From positions 26,602,738 through 26,666,737 of the forward strand of contig CM064870.1 of the NCBI GenBank assembly GCA_032719365.1: a stretch of DNA of 64,000 bases. The letters are read 5' to 3'. The notes under the pieces were generated by a model. The model had not been told where the DNA came from. It worked only from the letters and a program-made list of their open reading frames with translations, and searched no databases. Numbering within the stretch: position 1 is the stretch's first letter; every line of letters begins with the position of its first letter. The position numbers and the translations under genes were made by a program. This stretch comes from Prinsepia uniflora. Taxonomy: Eukaryota > Streptophyta > Magnoliopsida > Rosales > Rosaceae. Of this stretch, positions 12,961-24,330 are shown in pieces.

Positions 12961-13078
12961 TGACGTCATCATGCTCACGTCAGCAGTGACGTCATGATGA
13001 CATCATCATGTCAGAAAACTATCATACCAGGGACCAATGGACTATTGACACGTGTCCTCTGACACTGTCATGACGTCA
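12961..13078. promoter_or_regulatory. TGACGTCA cluster, solo LTR 1
   Basis: TGACGTCA at 12961, 12987 and 13071, with GACACGTGTC at about 13046. This matches the bZIP/G-box mix of LTR A in a different LTR family. Confidence 0.5.
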
Positions 13079-14244
13079 GTAGTGACGGCATGCTGACATC
13101 AGCAGTACTGTAGCACAGTTGACCAGAGGGTTGACCAGGCGCGTGGGGGCGCGTGTGAACAGTACTTTTGGTGGGACCACCACCATTCTTTATGTTTCGA
13201 CGATCCGGATCCAATGGCGGTGGTTTCGGGTCGATCGGAGATCATTAAGTTGGTCAAAATGAAGTTTATTACCTTGGGAAGCGCATTCGGGCGGCTCTTC
13301 CGGGCCAGTTTCGATCTAGGGTTTCATGGTTGAATGTTAGGAGTTTAAATTGACCTTTACGAATACTTTGGACTTGACAGGGATTGTACATTTGTACCAG
13401 GACGAGGGTATACGTTCGGTTCCTAGCAGGATTGTACTGTGAGTGGGCCCGTTTTCATTAAACCCTTGCATGCTTAAATGTTTTCTGATTTACTTATATG
13501 TTCACATGCTGGAATAGATAAATGGTTTTGATGATATTGAAATTTCGGTTATGGCACGTTTCACGGTATTTGGGCATGAGACCCGTCTGATGAAACGTAA
13601 CGATCGATTCAGATTTTACCTATGTATACTCATATGTTTTGCATGTGGATATCAATAAAATGTATTTGGTACTGCACTGTATAGATCCTTCCATATGATA
13701 CTGTCTCCTCCGGAAGAGGTACCCCGGAGTGGTCACGGACGTCTAGAACGTCCAGCGTCTATGACGCTAGGCATCAGGGATGCTGTAACCGAACAGGGTT
13801 CGGGGATTGAACTCGGAATTGAGACCCGAGTGGCACGCGTAGCCTTGTGATTGTGACCTTATTGGACGTCAGGGACGTCAGACATCAGGGATGTCGGGAT
13901 TGGAGTGTATAGTGCAGTGGCTAAAATTATGTTTATGGTTTTATTACATGCTTTATGGTTCATATTATATGATTAATGATTGTAAATAATACTGCATGCA
14001 TGTTTTGGAAAACGGAGGGGTAAATTATATATTTTACTTACTAAACGATTTTATAAACTTGAGTTTCGGCCCACTCACCCCTAATGTTTTGGTAACCCCT
14101 TCAGGTCATGATACTGAGGTAGAGGAGGAACCTGAGGCTGAAGCATAGATCTACTTCTGCGTACCTGAACCCCTGCTGGGTGGTTTACCCGCAGGTTTAT
14201 GTTAGAGTCGTGCTCGCAACTTGTAATTTTGGATTTCATCCCTT

Positions 14245-14347
14245 GTCTGACATCTGTTTAATTCAGATTTGATGTATGACTTTAATTTGGTTATTTATGC
14301 ATTTGATGTTTGAGGTTAAAATTGGTATGAATTATTGGGTGTCAGAC
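14245..14347 (+). promoter_or_regulatory. Near-terminal inverted repeat, solo LTR 1
   Basis: GTCTGACA (14245-14252) and TGTCAGAC (14340-14347), 8-bp arms with an 87-nt loop, followed by GGGAGCAGG and the LTR end at 14401. Confidence 0.55.
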
Positions 14348-16439
14348 GGGAGCAGGGCACGTCCCCTTCTGGTCCCTGTGGGATCGGGGCGGGTCCTGTC
14401 AAGACACCTCTGGGCTCAACCCCCTCGGGCTCAGTCACCTCTGGGCGAACACATCCCCAGGCTCAGACACCTCCGAGTGGTACATCCAGGCTCAGTCTCA
14501 TCCGAGAAGCTGACTACCATAGGATCAACTCCCGATCCTACAATCACATCCCCCAAGCTCCGGTCGTCTGGGTAATCCCCCCAAGCACCGACCGTCTGGG
14601 AATATCACAATTACAATGAAAACCATCCCGGGAATTACATCCCAAAATATTTCAATCAAATCTTGACTTCATACCAAGTCAAGATCATCCCCAACTGGGT
14701 CTCAAAGCCCAAAATACCATTTACACGTATTTCTTTAAAATCACCTTTTAGAACAATAAAATAATCCAAAAATCATCATTGACTTACCAACAAAGTCAAA
14801 ATATCATTTTAGAAATCATTTAAACTCCGGGCCTAGCCCAAAACATCATTTGCATGTTCCTCGTAAAACGTGCCCGAAAGACTGATTAAAATAATCATAA
14901 ATTCCCAATAAATCATTAATTTCAAAATTTCACAAGTGACTCCAAATCCGAGTCAAAACCACTATTCACTTGGGTTCTCATGCCCAAAATAACATTATCA
15001 CGCAAATCCATGCGTTGCAACCTCCGTTGCCATTTTCACGTAAATCCACGAAACTGACCATTGACTCATTCCCGAGTCACCACATCAATTTTCAATCCAT
15101 GACTCAATAATCCGAGTCCAAACATTATTTTCAATCAATTTCAATCCCGGACTCATCAACCAAGTCCAAACATCATTTTTACCAAATTTCGTAATTTCTC
15201 GAAAATCGCCCAAAATAACAATATAATAATCATAAAACCGAGAAATTACCGGATTGAAACATAAATCATGCCCAAACATATAAAATCATATAATAAGGCA
15301 TTTAAATCATATATGCATGCATCACGGTTAGAAAACAAAGTCCACTCACACACACCGTCCAAAACGGTCCGTTTCCGAGCTGCACGTTTTTCCGTAAAAT
15401 CTGGAAATCACAACTCCTGTCCAAAATCATTATAGAGGGTTACTAACATCTCAAAATATTTCATATAATTTTCCCAATTTTTCCGGAATTTAAATACGTA
15501 TTTTAAACGTAAAACAAAACTTCGGATACGCGGAACATTAACGAAACAATATCCGATTTCCTCGAAATCAACGTCAAAATGTTCGTTACACTGAGAGGAT
15601 CAAAAGTCATGCTGACCTCACCTTGAGACTAGGCCGGACGCGCCCCTACGCGCCGCCGTGAGTGGCTGCGTGTGAAACCCACGCACCAGCTACAGTGCTG
15701 CTACAGTGCTCCTTCTTCACCCGTTTGTCTGGTAAACGGGTTGAAAAACCCGCGATAGAACCCGGTTGAATCTCACCCAATTCGACCTCAAATCGATCCG
15801 TTATTTCCACTGATCCCTTCTAATCCAACTCTAATTAATTTCTGCAACATCAATTACTCGAATCATGGTCTAAATCCTCACGACTCTCGCCTTGACGGGT
15901 TTCCAATTCGGGTTCACCAATTCCGTCCCTGATTTTCAAATTAATTCATAGAGTAACCATCGTGAGAGTGTAAGGAACATTTCTACAAGATCAATTCGAT
16001 GAATTCTTGCCTCCAACCCGTTGAACCCAAGCTCGATTTTGAGCTGCCATGGAAGCTCAGTTCTTCCTCAATTCGACACGGTTTCTCTTCGGTTTTGTTG
16101 CAGGAAGGTTCTTTTTGATCTCAGGAGTCGAATTGAATCCTCAATTTCGATCCTCACAGCTCACAATCCCGAATTCGAAAGTCCCCCAAATTCTCTGAAT
16201 TTTTGAACCAAAATTCTCCCAGAGGCCTCACTGTCACTCGAGTCTCTCTCTCAATTCGGCTTCCTCAGTCTCCCAATTGCACAATGACGAGAGACAGTGG
16301 GCTGAAACTGTTTAATTTGGACAATTGGACAAAATGATGAGTTAAGCCATGATTTAGGGAGAAATGTCAAAAGTGTATATCATTGTGTTTTCCATGATTC
16401 CCATTTCTATGTTATAGCTGGGGCAAAGGAGATGACAAA

Positions 16440-16453
16440 GTGACAGATGTCAC
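16440..16453. promoter_or_regulatory. Core palindrome of LTR B
   Basis: GTGACA, GA, TGTCAC: 6-bp perfect arms with a 2-bp centre, at the position equivalent to the larger palindromes of LTRs A, C and D. Confidence 0.45.
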
Positions 16454-16964
16454 AATCTGGTAGCAAGAATCAAGGTCAAAAGACCATTTTGCCCTTCGTT
16501 CGACAAATTACCATTTTGCCCCTAGACATCCATGACCCGTAACTTGGTCACCCGAACTCTGTTTTCCACGTGCCGCCTGTCGTTGGATCCGTATCGATGA
16601 GACCTACGTAACGGTCCTTGGCCCTTGTCCATCGGACCTCCCGGTCAAAAAGTCAACATTTGGCCCCTAATATGACCAAATTACCAAAATACCCCTCAAC
16701 TTCCGAACATCATAACTTTCTCTACGAATGTCAGAATCGACCGTGCCACCTGTCTATGAACTCGTGACGTCCCGAACTACGTCACAGTTATCGGTCAAAG
16801 TCTGTTTGACCGCCCGAACTAAAAGTCAACATTTTGCCCACGCCAAGGGCAAAACGGTCATTTTGCACAATTCGTCCGATTTCACTCAACTAATCCCCGA
16901 TTAGTCATTCTAAATCATAATTAATTAATATTCAATCCCGATATTCGGGACGGGTCATTACACT

Positions 16965-17219
16965 GAATCCCATCTGGCTAATAATTTTGGAGAAGATCTT
17001 CAAGAACAAGAGCTTAAAACCTCACATGATGATCAAAGGGTAGAATTTAGTCCATCGATCGTCAACAAGATTTTTGCCTCTACCATTCCTAAGAGCCTTC
17101 GTGGAAGAACATCTATCACCAAGCTCCATAAAGACGTCGTCTGGAAAGGAAATCTGATTGCGAGCTCTCCACTCATTGAAGTCTTCAAGTTTCTCAAACT
17201 CTATTACCTTCCCTCATAA
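16965..17219 (+). pseudogene. Orphan reading-frame fragment, 84 codons, start missing
   Basis: From the edge of LTR B, 84 codons run open to a TAA at 17217-17219 with no ATG at the front, so the 5' part was removed or displaced by insertion of element B. The translation is protein-like: an acidic first third, then a basic stretch containing PKSLRGRTSITKLHKDVVWK, and a hydrophobic end (LIEVFKFLKLYYLPS). I do not recognise the family. It could be the last exon of a host gene or of another transposon, or a chance frame. Confidence 0.3.
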
Positions 17220-17690
17220 TGGACTTTGGTTACTCGAACTGCCACGCTCCCACAATGTGAGTTTACCAGACCATTCCAGAAGTGCACCTTGACGGATTTT
17301 GAAATGGCCGCCTCGAAAAAATAAAATAATCCCCACTCAAACTGTAGAAAATGGATGTCCCGAACTCCCAGAATAAGTGAAAGTGTAGAATTTCATAGAA
17401 GGAATGCTTTAATTAGATATATATTTTATATATACTTTAATTATTAAAGTTATATAAATATGTATATATATAACAAAGGCACGGCCCAAACAGTCCATTT
17501 CCCAAAATCACCGTGTTGTCACCATTATATGTGACTGCAATGGGAGTCACCCACATGGTAGAAAATGGAAAGGAAGCCAGCCAAACCCCCATGTGGCGAC
17601 ATGCGGTTGGAAGGCAAAAGGAAACCGACAGCTGCTTTCCAAGCCTTCTACACAGCTAATCGAAGCCCAACACGTGCCGCGTCATAGTAG

Positions 17691-17826
17691 GCACTAATAG
17701 AGCCACCAACACCGGTGGGCCTTGCCTACTTGACACACCAATTGTCGCTCGAAACGTGGTGAGCTAGCATTAGCACTAGTAGGGTCGCCGACAATGGCGG
17801 GCTCCACCTGCCTGACTTACCAATCG
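17691..17826. repeat. Diverged direct repeat, about 52 bp, period about 83 bp
   Basis: 17691-17743 and 17774-17826 align as ACTARTAG...GCC, a CACC/GCCG segment, GGCGGGC/GTGGGCC, CCTGCCT/TTGCCTA and CTTACCAAT/CACACCAATT. Many differences are C/T or G/A, as expected for methylated repeats. Confidence 0.4.
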
Positions 17827-18765
17827 GTGATGGATACGTATCTGCTCTTTGCGTGCTCCCCTGATAGCCGCTGCATGTCTCCAGATTGCCCGCTGCTTTT
17901 GTCAGCGCAAGAGTTGCACGCGCCATCACCCACCAGTCATCTTTCTGCACACATTTCTCTTACCCTTCTCTTCAGAAAATTCCTAAAAATCAAGAATTTT
18001 TTTCTTTCCATTTTTGGAAAAAAGCAACCTACTTTTCCATAAACAAACTTGCAAACCAAAACACCACAAAAAAAATATTTTTTTATATAACAAAAAATAA
18101 AACAAATTCAACCTTACCTTGATGTGTAGCCTTCCTCTCCAAGCAGCAACAATGTCTTTCCCTTTGTTTTAACTAGACAAAACAAAAGACTAAGGTTTTA
18201 GCTCTCCCCTTTTTAGATCTATTTAAATAAAAAGAAAACCACAACCATTTAAATTGAATTGAATTGAAATTAATTCTGTTTAATTGAAATAAAATTCATT
18301 TAATTGAAGTTGACTAAAATCTTTAAATTCCATAGAGATTTAGTTCAAAACAAAAATGACAACATTCTTTACTTCAACACAGATATATATATATATACCC
18401 TACCAATTTTGATTATCAGCTCAACACTTATCCTCAAAATGGAGAAAGTGCAAAAACAAAAAAAATACCAAGAGGTTTGATGACAGAAATTTCAAAAAGT
18501 GTACATCCCTTAAGGTTCCATGAATTCCTAAAGTGATGTGGGGCATTTGTGGAACCCAAAATGACCCAAAATTTGTGGACCTGCCACGTGACCCATAATT
18601 CCCAAAATGCCCAAATTGCCCCTCGCAATGACATTAACGGCTTACAAACACCCGCACAGTAAATAATGTATTTATATCTAAGTACATTAGTAAATCGGGT
18701 TAAAAGCCTCGATAATATTGATATTCTCCGAGAAACAATTGATATTCATACAATAAAATATTTGT

Positions 18766-18867
18766 TATTAATATTAATTATCATTATTATCATAATTACT
18801 ATTAATATTAATTATCATTATTATCATAATTATTATTAACATTAATTATCATTATTATCATAATGAA
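18766..18867. repeat. 34-bp AT-rich tandem triplicate
   Basis: Units start at 18766, 18800 and 18834, each beginning TATTAAYATTAATTATC; the last unit changes its final bases. No function is evident. Confidence 0.8.
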
Positions 18868-18972
18868 CAATCATTATAATTATTAAATAATATATTTTAT
18901 TAATAATATATTATTTATTAATTACAAATTCAACCGATCAATCAGAACGCTACGAGGCCCTCATGGTTTTCG

Positions 18973-18980
18973 TATAAATA
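18973..18980 (+). promoter_or_regulatory. TATA-like box, probable old LTR promoter remnant
   Basis: TATAAATA followed about 30 bp later by a pyrimidine-rich run, then a GGCATCAG...TTCTTGG segment and CCCCCGGG near 19090. This order resembles the R/U5 part of plant LTRs. No LTR boundaries could be found, so the assignment is weak. Confidence 0.3.
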
Positions 18981-19339
18981 GTGGAGTTCATTTCATTTCC
19001 AAGGTAACTCGTTTCTTCGCTACGAAGTATTTTCTTTTCCACTCTCAAAGCTAACGTAGGCATCAGATTGTTCTTGGTCGAACAACCCCCGGGTAATTGA
19101 TCTATACAATAATAACTGATTGTTTGTTGTTTGTAGGAATTGTGAAGACTTTTCGTGATGAGTACGATTTATGCTTCAACAATGAGGTTATAAAATAAAT
19201 TAAAGTTGAAAAAGATTGAATAATCTATTAACAAATTAGGAGTCTCTTAAGCTAAAGTTGGAAGTAAAAAAGTAACGTAAAGCTGAGTTGTAATAATATA
19301 TTCAAACGGAATAGTAATGGAGCTCAATCAATAGTAATA

Positions 19340-22002
19340 TGACAGGACCCGCCCCGATCCTCCGGGGACCACAAGGGGACGTGCCCTGCTCCCGTCTGAC
19401 ACTCAAACTAACATTCCAATTTTAACCTCAAACGTTCAAATTGCATAAATAACCAAATTAAAGTTATACATCAAATCCAAATTTAACAGATGTCAGACAA
19501 GGGATAAAATCCAAAATTACAAATTACGAGCACGACTCTAAAATCATCCTGCGGGTAAACCACCCAACAGGGGTTCAGGTACGCAGAAGTAGATCTATGT
19601 CTCAGCCTCAGGATCCTCCTCTACCTCAGTAGCACAGCCTGGAGGGGTTACCAAAACATTAAGGGTGAGTAGGCCGAAACTCAAAGTTTATAAAACCGTT
19701 TAATAAGTAAAACATATAATTTACCCCTCCGTTTTCCAAACATGCATGCATCAGCATTTAAAACCATAAATCATATATAATAACCATAAGGCATATAGTA
19801 AAACCGTAAACATAACCACAGTCACTGCACTACACACTCCGATCCTGACATCCCAGATGTCTGACGTCCATGACGTCCAATAAGGTCACAGTCCCAAGGC
19901 TACGCGTGCCACTCGGGGTCTCAATCCCAAGTCCAATCCCCGAACCCTGTCTCGGTACAGCATCCCAGATGTCTAGCGTCTAGACGCTCGACGTCCCAGA
20001 CGCCCAATCATAGCAATCCCGTTCCTGAGTCATTCTACGGTCCGGTTCCTTCGTAGAATGGCCCATCGCAGGCATTGCGCCGTGACTACTCCTGTTTACC
20101 TCATCCGGAGGAGACAGTATAATACGAGTATATCACTACAGTGCAGTACCAAAATAAAATCATTGATATCCACATGCATATATAAGTATAAAGAGTTAAA
20201 ATCCAAAACCATACTCAAGTTTCACCAGACGGGTCTCAAGCCCAAACATCGTCAAACGTGCCATAATCATAATTTCAAGATCATCAAAACCATTCCTTGT
20301 TTCCAGCATTTGAATATATGAGTAAATCAAAAAACATTTATGCATGCAAGGGTTTAATGAAATCGGGCCCACTCACAGTACGATCCCGCTGCGAATTTGC
20401 GCGTACGAACCAGTTCTGGGATTATCGTACAATTCCTGTCAGTCCAATTCACACGTAAGGGTCATTACAAGTCCTTAACATTTATCCAAAAATCCGAAAC
20501 AGAAACCGGCTCAGGGAAACCGTCCAAACACGTTTTCCGAGACAACTGGCCCTAAACTGACCCACATAACTATCTCAGATCAACATGGTTAATTCACAAA
20601 AAATGTTCAGAATGATGAGAGGAACAAAAGTCATGTTGATCGTGATCGGAGATAAGGCCTAACGTACCCTCACGCGCCGCCCAAAGTGGCTGCGCGTGAA
20701 AGTCACGCGCCTGACACTGTAGCTACAGTGTCAGCTTCTTCACCCGAATACCTGTAATACGGGTCTGCCACCCGCGGCTTGACCCGGTCAATTAACCCTT
20801 AATTTCGACTCTATTTCAATCCATCTTGATCCTAACATGATTATTAATCATCCAATTTATGTTCTGTGACATTAATTAGCCTCGACAAGTCCTCAATTGA
20901 CCCTTCGACCCGTGATCAACTAAACGGGCCAATCACCACAACTCCCTGGTTTCTAACCCATTATCAAATTCACTTTACAGGAAGCATCATAGGATCAAAA
21001 CGAACTAAAAAACACAATCAATTGAACCAACACTCACCTGGAAGTAGCCGTCCAAACCTCTGAAATTTCTCTGAACATGGCAGTCACCGTCTCAGCTCAC
21101 CCGTAGCTGGTTGCCTTCGATTTCGATATGGATGTGTTCTAAACACTCCCAGAAGGCTCACTTTGTGTTTAGATTAGTCCAACAAACCGTAGAAATTAAA
21201 TCCCGATTTTTCCCTCCAATTTCCAGAAACTGATTTCTTTGGTTTTTCCTCTCAAGCTCACAGCCCTCACTTCAGCAGAGTGAAGACCACTTAATTCTCA
21301 TTCAGTTTAAACGACCTGTGCCATCCTAAAAGCTCGTGGAAGTCCAATCTGTCCACTGAGATTTGTTCCCCGAAAGCTTCGAATCTCGAATTAACAATGG
21401 TGGCTTTGCTGGATGGGTGATTCAGACCACATTCTGATGCCCCTAAAGCTTTAAACAATCCTTTCTTTCCAGCACACACCCGAATAATCAATTGGGCACT
21501 CAGAACCACCGCACATAGTGGTGCAGCCTATGCTCCCCCGCAGTTGCTACAGTAACCAGGGGTAAAATGACCAAAATGCTCCTAGTTCAAAAATTACTAT
21601 AATGCCCTTCACTTTCCAGACCCGTAACTCCGCCATCCGACGTCCGATTTCAGCGTGCCGCCTATCAACGAACTCAGGGCATCGAGACCTACCTAACGGT
21701 CCTCGAGTCGTGTGAAAATTAGTTGTCAAACAAAAATTCAACATTTTCGCCCCTATCGTCCAAATTACGGGAATGCTCCTGAACTTCCGATAGTCATAAT
21801 TTTTTCCCTGATCATCCGAATTGGATGTGCCACCTGTCTATGGACTCGTGACGTCCCGAACTACGTCACGGTCATTGGTCAAAGTTCGTTTGACCCACCA
21901 ATCAAAAAGTCAACAATTTGGCAATACAATTCACAGGGATAAAAACGTCAATTCATTCATTAATTTATAATATTGAAATTCTCGAATTTCCGGGGTGTTA
22001 CA
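19340..22002 (-). mobile_element. Solo LTR 2 (minus strand, 2.7 kb)
   Basis: The plus-strand left edge is TGACAGGACCC at 19340 and the right edge GGGGTGTTACA at 22002. Both are flanked by TAATA (19335-19339 and 22003-22007), a perfect target duplication, with no internal region, so it is a solo LTR. It belongs to the same family as solo LTR 1 (minus strand starts TGTAACACCCCGG). It has a CACGCG cluster at 20668-20713 and the terminal inverted repeat at 19394-19498. I did not find the TGACA/TGTCA palindrome in this copy. Confidence 0.9.
19394..19498 (-). promoter_or_regulatory. Near-terminal inverted repeat, solo LTR 2
   Basis: GTCTGACA (19394-19401) and TGTCAGAC (19491-19498), 8-bp perfect arms, 89-nt loop; CTGCTCCC lies next to the outer arm as in all sister LTRs. 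Confidence 0.55.
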
Positions 22003-24060
22003 TAATAAGTAGAGGTCGATGTTGATATTGATATTGGCCCAAATTCAAACAATTGAATCTTAAGTGTTCGATTCAATTTGGATTTTCTAAAATTTGAAAT
22101 AAAACAGTTACTAACGATTTAGTTTAAATTAATACGGTTGATTTAGAAAGAAAAAAAATATATGTAATACATAGATAAAATGGACTCAAATAATTACATT
22201 TCCAACCAAAACATCTTAAAATTCCTTCATCCAAACATCCACAATTTCTATTGGTGGGCGTCATATATACTTTTAAATAAGTGTCCTTTATCCATACATT
22301 CACAATCTAAAAGTTATTTTATTCATGCAACCAATCAATATATAAAGACTAAAGCACACAAAAAGTATAGCACATCCAATTTTAAAACATTCTTAAAGTT
22401 CCACAAATTTAAGGTGCAAGAGCAGCAATCAAGCAATAGCAACTAAAAGCTATCAAATAACAACCAACGATGTTTACCGAAAGCCATCAAGTAACAACCA
22501 ACGACATTTGGTAATAGACACTTTAAAAATAAATAAATAACTGGGTTGTAATTATCTATGTAAAAGTATATCGTAAATTTAAAAATTAATAAAAATTAAT
22601 ATATTCCTTAATGGCTCGGCTTGAATTTAACAGATTTCCAAATGAAAATATGAAATCAAACTATTACTAACATAACAATCTAGATTCTCAAACTGTTTAA
22701 TTCGTTGTACTTGGCTCTCTGATTTGATTGTGTTTCTAGATTTTTAATTAATCAAGCATAATATTTGTATCTCACACTGATGGTATATTCTCGTGTCGTA
22801 TTTTCAACTTATTGAATTTTTGTTATACATATATCATAATTGGAATCGTTCATTCCCAAAATTATGTCTACGTAAAAATCAGCAATATTAGAAGTCATTT
22901 AATCATTCAAATGTACCAAATAAATCAATAATTTTAATAACAATTAAGATTCTAATGGCTAGCTGTCTATTTATTTGATACATATGAATGACTAAATAAT
23001 TTTTAATTTGATTTTTTTACATAAATGATATTGAAATGATATTTATAAGTTGAACAATTTCAATTATGATTTAAGTATATCGATATTTAGATAAATCAAA
23101 TGTATGGTAAAAAAAATACCATCAAGATATAATGCAAATATTACTTTTAATTAATTAAGTGTTGAAAGAGGGAATAATGTTTATACTTTTGGCTTTGCCA
23201 ATAAAAGTCAAGCTTATCTTCCTTTGTAGATCCTCCTTATTAATCAATAAAAGCAACAAATATGTGGCTTATATTAACATAATTGTTATGTGCTTTAATA
23301 AAAAGATTTGATGGCATAATCTAACCTAGCCAACAACCAATTTGTACCTTCTGAATGGACCACCAATCCAAAATCCTCGACGATAAAAACTTGGAATTGA
23401 TCCTGAAAGCGACCAAAAACAACCAGTTCAATCGCAAATGTAAAAATAATCGAAAATTCTTAATACACGTGAAAATGTGAGCAGAGTTCACAAATTAAAA
23501 AAAAAAAATTACATTTAGTTTAATTGAAAATGAAGGGCAAGCTTGGTAGAAAAATAAAAACTGTGAATTGATAATAAGTTTATTTAAGTTCAATTATTTT
23601 TTAAAATTTGGGTTATTATTTATTGGATATCGAAAGGCAAATAATAAAGAAACCATTGTTACTTTGTTAGTGTGTTTCCACCTCGGAGTTTATATGGCCT
23701 TCTTTAGCACTTACCTGCGACCCTACACTCTAAACCCTAAAATTAATTAGCTGCCTTAGATTTAGCCTTATCTTATCGTAATTAGATAAGAGTGTTAGAG
23801 GTTAAGTAAACAACCTCTCTACCTACCTCACTCAGGAGTCAGATTTTGCTCACAACCACTCTTTGATGGTGACTCTAAGTTAACATGGTTAGTAATTGTA
23901 ATTAATAATATAAATTTATTAATATAATGGAATTTTTTTTTTTTTTCATATTTGTGTTGAATATTCAATTTCATATCCAATTAATTTCTCATCAAATCCA
24001 AATTACTTACTTACTTAACATTACAAGCAAAGATGGCTTGCTTGGCGGAAGAAGTTTCAC
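22003..24060. other. AT-rich non-coding interval
   Basis: No coding region of interest. It contains a long imperfect inverted repeat (22744-23158, listed separately), poly-A and poly-T runs, and no recognisable transposon protein or RNA gene. Confidence 0.5.
22744..23158. repeat. Long imperfect inverted repeat (MITE-like foldback)
   Basis: The left arm (about 22744-22925) and right arm (about 22968-23158) are reverse complements over roughly 180-190 bp, separated by about 42 bp. Anchors, left arm against reverse-complemented right arm: TTAATTAAT, ATAATATTTG with GTAATATTTG, TGATGGTAT, ATCATAATTG, and GTCATTYA...ACCAAATAAAT with GTCATTCA...ATCAAATAAAT. The arms have diverged and differ by small indels. 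It could be an old MITE, or a foldback locus giving small RNAs. Confidence 0.55.
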
Positions 24061-24330
24061 CCACCACAACAATGTTAGCTTTAAGCAACACTACATAGGC
24101 AATCGAATTTATAAAACTGTTGCAGATGTTAGTTTAGGCATCAATTAAATAATTATTGTTGCCTAATATATTATATAGCATTAGTGGTTATAAATGTTGT
24201 TGCCTTTGGCTATCTTTTAGTATCAATACTAACATATTGTTGCCTTTAAATGCCCTTTTGTAACGGTACATATTGTACTGTTGTAGATGTAACTTTTTTT
24301 TAAGCCTATCGTTGCCTATAGGACTATCAG
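24060..24330. repeat. Probable left subterminal repeats of CACTA-1
   Basis: The motif GTTGCCT, or its complement AGGCAAC, with A/T-rich neighbours recurs here (about 24095, 24128, 24159, 24200, 24240, 24311). The same motif, as TTTAGGCAACG, is repeated at the right end of CACTA-1 (41545-42163). CACTA elements carry such short repeats inside both ends as transposase sites. A CACTACA occurs at 24089 but does not match the right terminus well beyond five bases, so the exact left end is unresolved. Confidence 0.45.

Larger units (their letters stand above)
11618..14401 (+). mobile_element. Solo LTR 1 (plus strand, 2.8 kb)
   Basis: Starts TGTAACACCCTGG and ends GGGTCCTGTCA. The flanking 5-mers are AGACA at 11613-11617 and AGACA at 14402-14406, a perfect target duplication, and no primer site follows the 3' edge. 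It is therefore a solo LTR left by LTR-LTR recombination. It belongs to the same family as solo LTR 2 (19340-22002, opposite strand). It carries the palindrome (12080-12103), three TGACGTCA sites and the terminal inverted repeat. Confidence 0.9.
8556..16962 (-). mobile_element. Element B: older LARD-like element, 5' part only, interrupted by element A and a solo LTR
   Basis: On the minus strand: 5' LTR from 16962 to 10926 (split by 11618-14401), primer site at 10922-10911, then internal sequence to 8556. At 8556 it meets the outer end of element A without any polypurine tract. Alignment to A's interior shows the roughly 470 bp nearest the 3' LTR are absent here. The simplest reading is that A inserted into B's interior, so the rest of B should lie left of the window. 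LTR B is clearly diverged from LTR A, so B is older or a different subfamily. Confidence 0.65.
10926..16962 (-). repeat. 5' LTR of element B, split by solo LTR 1
   Basis: Left edge TGATAGGACCC at 10926, right edge ...GGGTCATTACA at 16962. Removing the solo LTR and one copy of its 5-bp duplication leaves about 3.25 kb, close to LTR A. It keeps the duplicated GTAGACAGG-type blocks near 16562-16800, a CACGCG cluster (15639-15690) and the terminal inverted repeat (10978-10985 with 11021-11028). Where A carries the palindrome arms, B has only the core GTGACA-GA-TGTCAC (16440-16453). Confidence 0.75.
16963..19339. other. Unassigned interval between LTR B and solo LTR 2
   Basis: Holds a reading-frame fragment at the left edge, AT-rich DNA near 17400-17480, a diverged pair of GC-rich repeats (17691-17826), a 34-bp triplicate (18766-18867) and a TATA-like box followed by pyrimidine-rich sequence (18973 onwards). 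It looks like several old, overlapping repeat remnants. I see no complete gene. Confidence 0.5.

Noticed and set aside
1..16962. Tandem LTR array produced by unequal recombination
   Set aside because: Interior and LTR of the right-hand unit are strongly diverged from the left-hand unit, and the polypurine tract is missing at the junction; nested insertion explains both better.
24089..24100. CACTACATAGG as the definite left end of CACTA-1
   Set aside because: It shares only CACTA with the right end, and the preceding CAA does not match ACC after the right end. The true left end may lie elsewhere.
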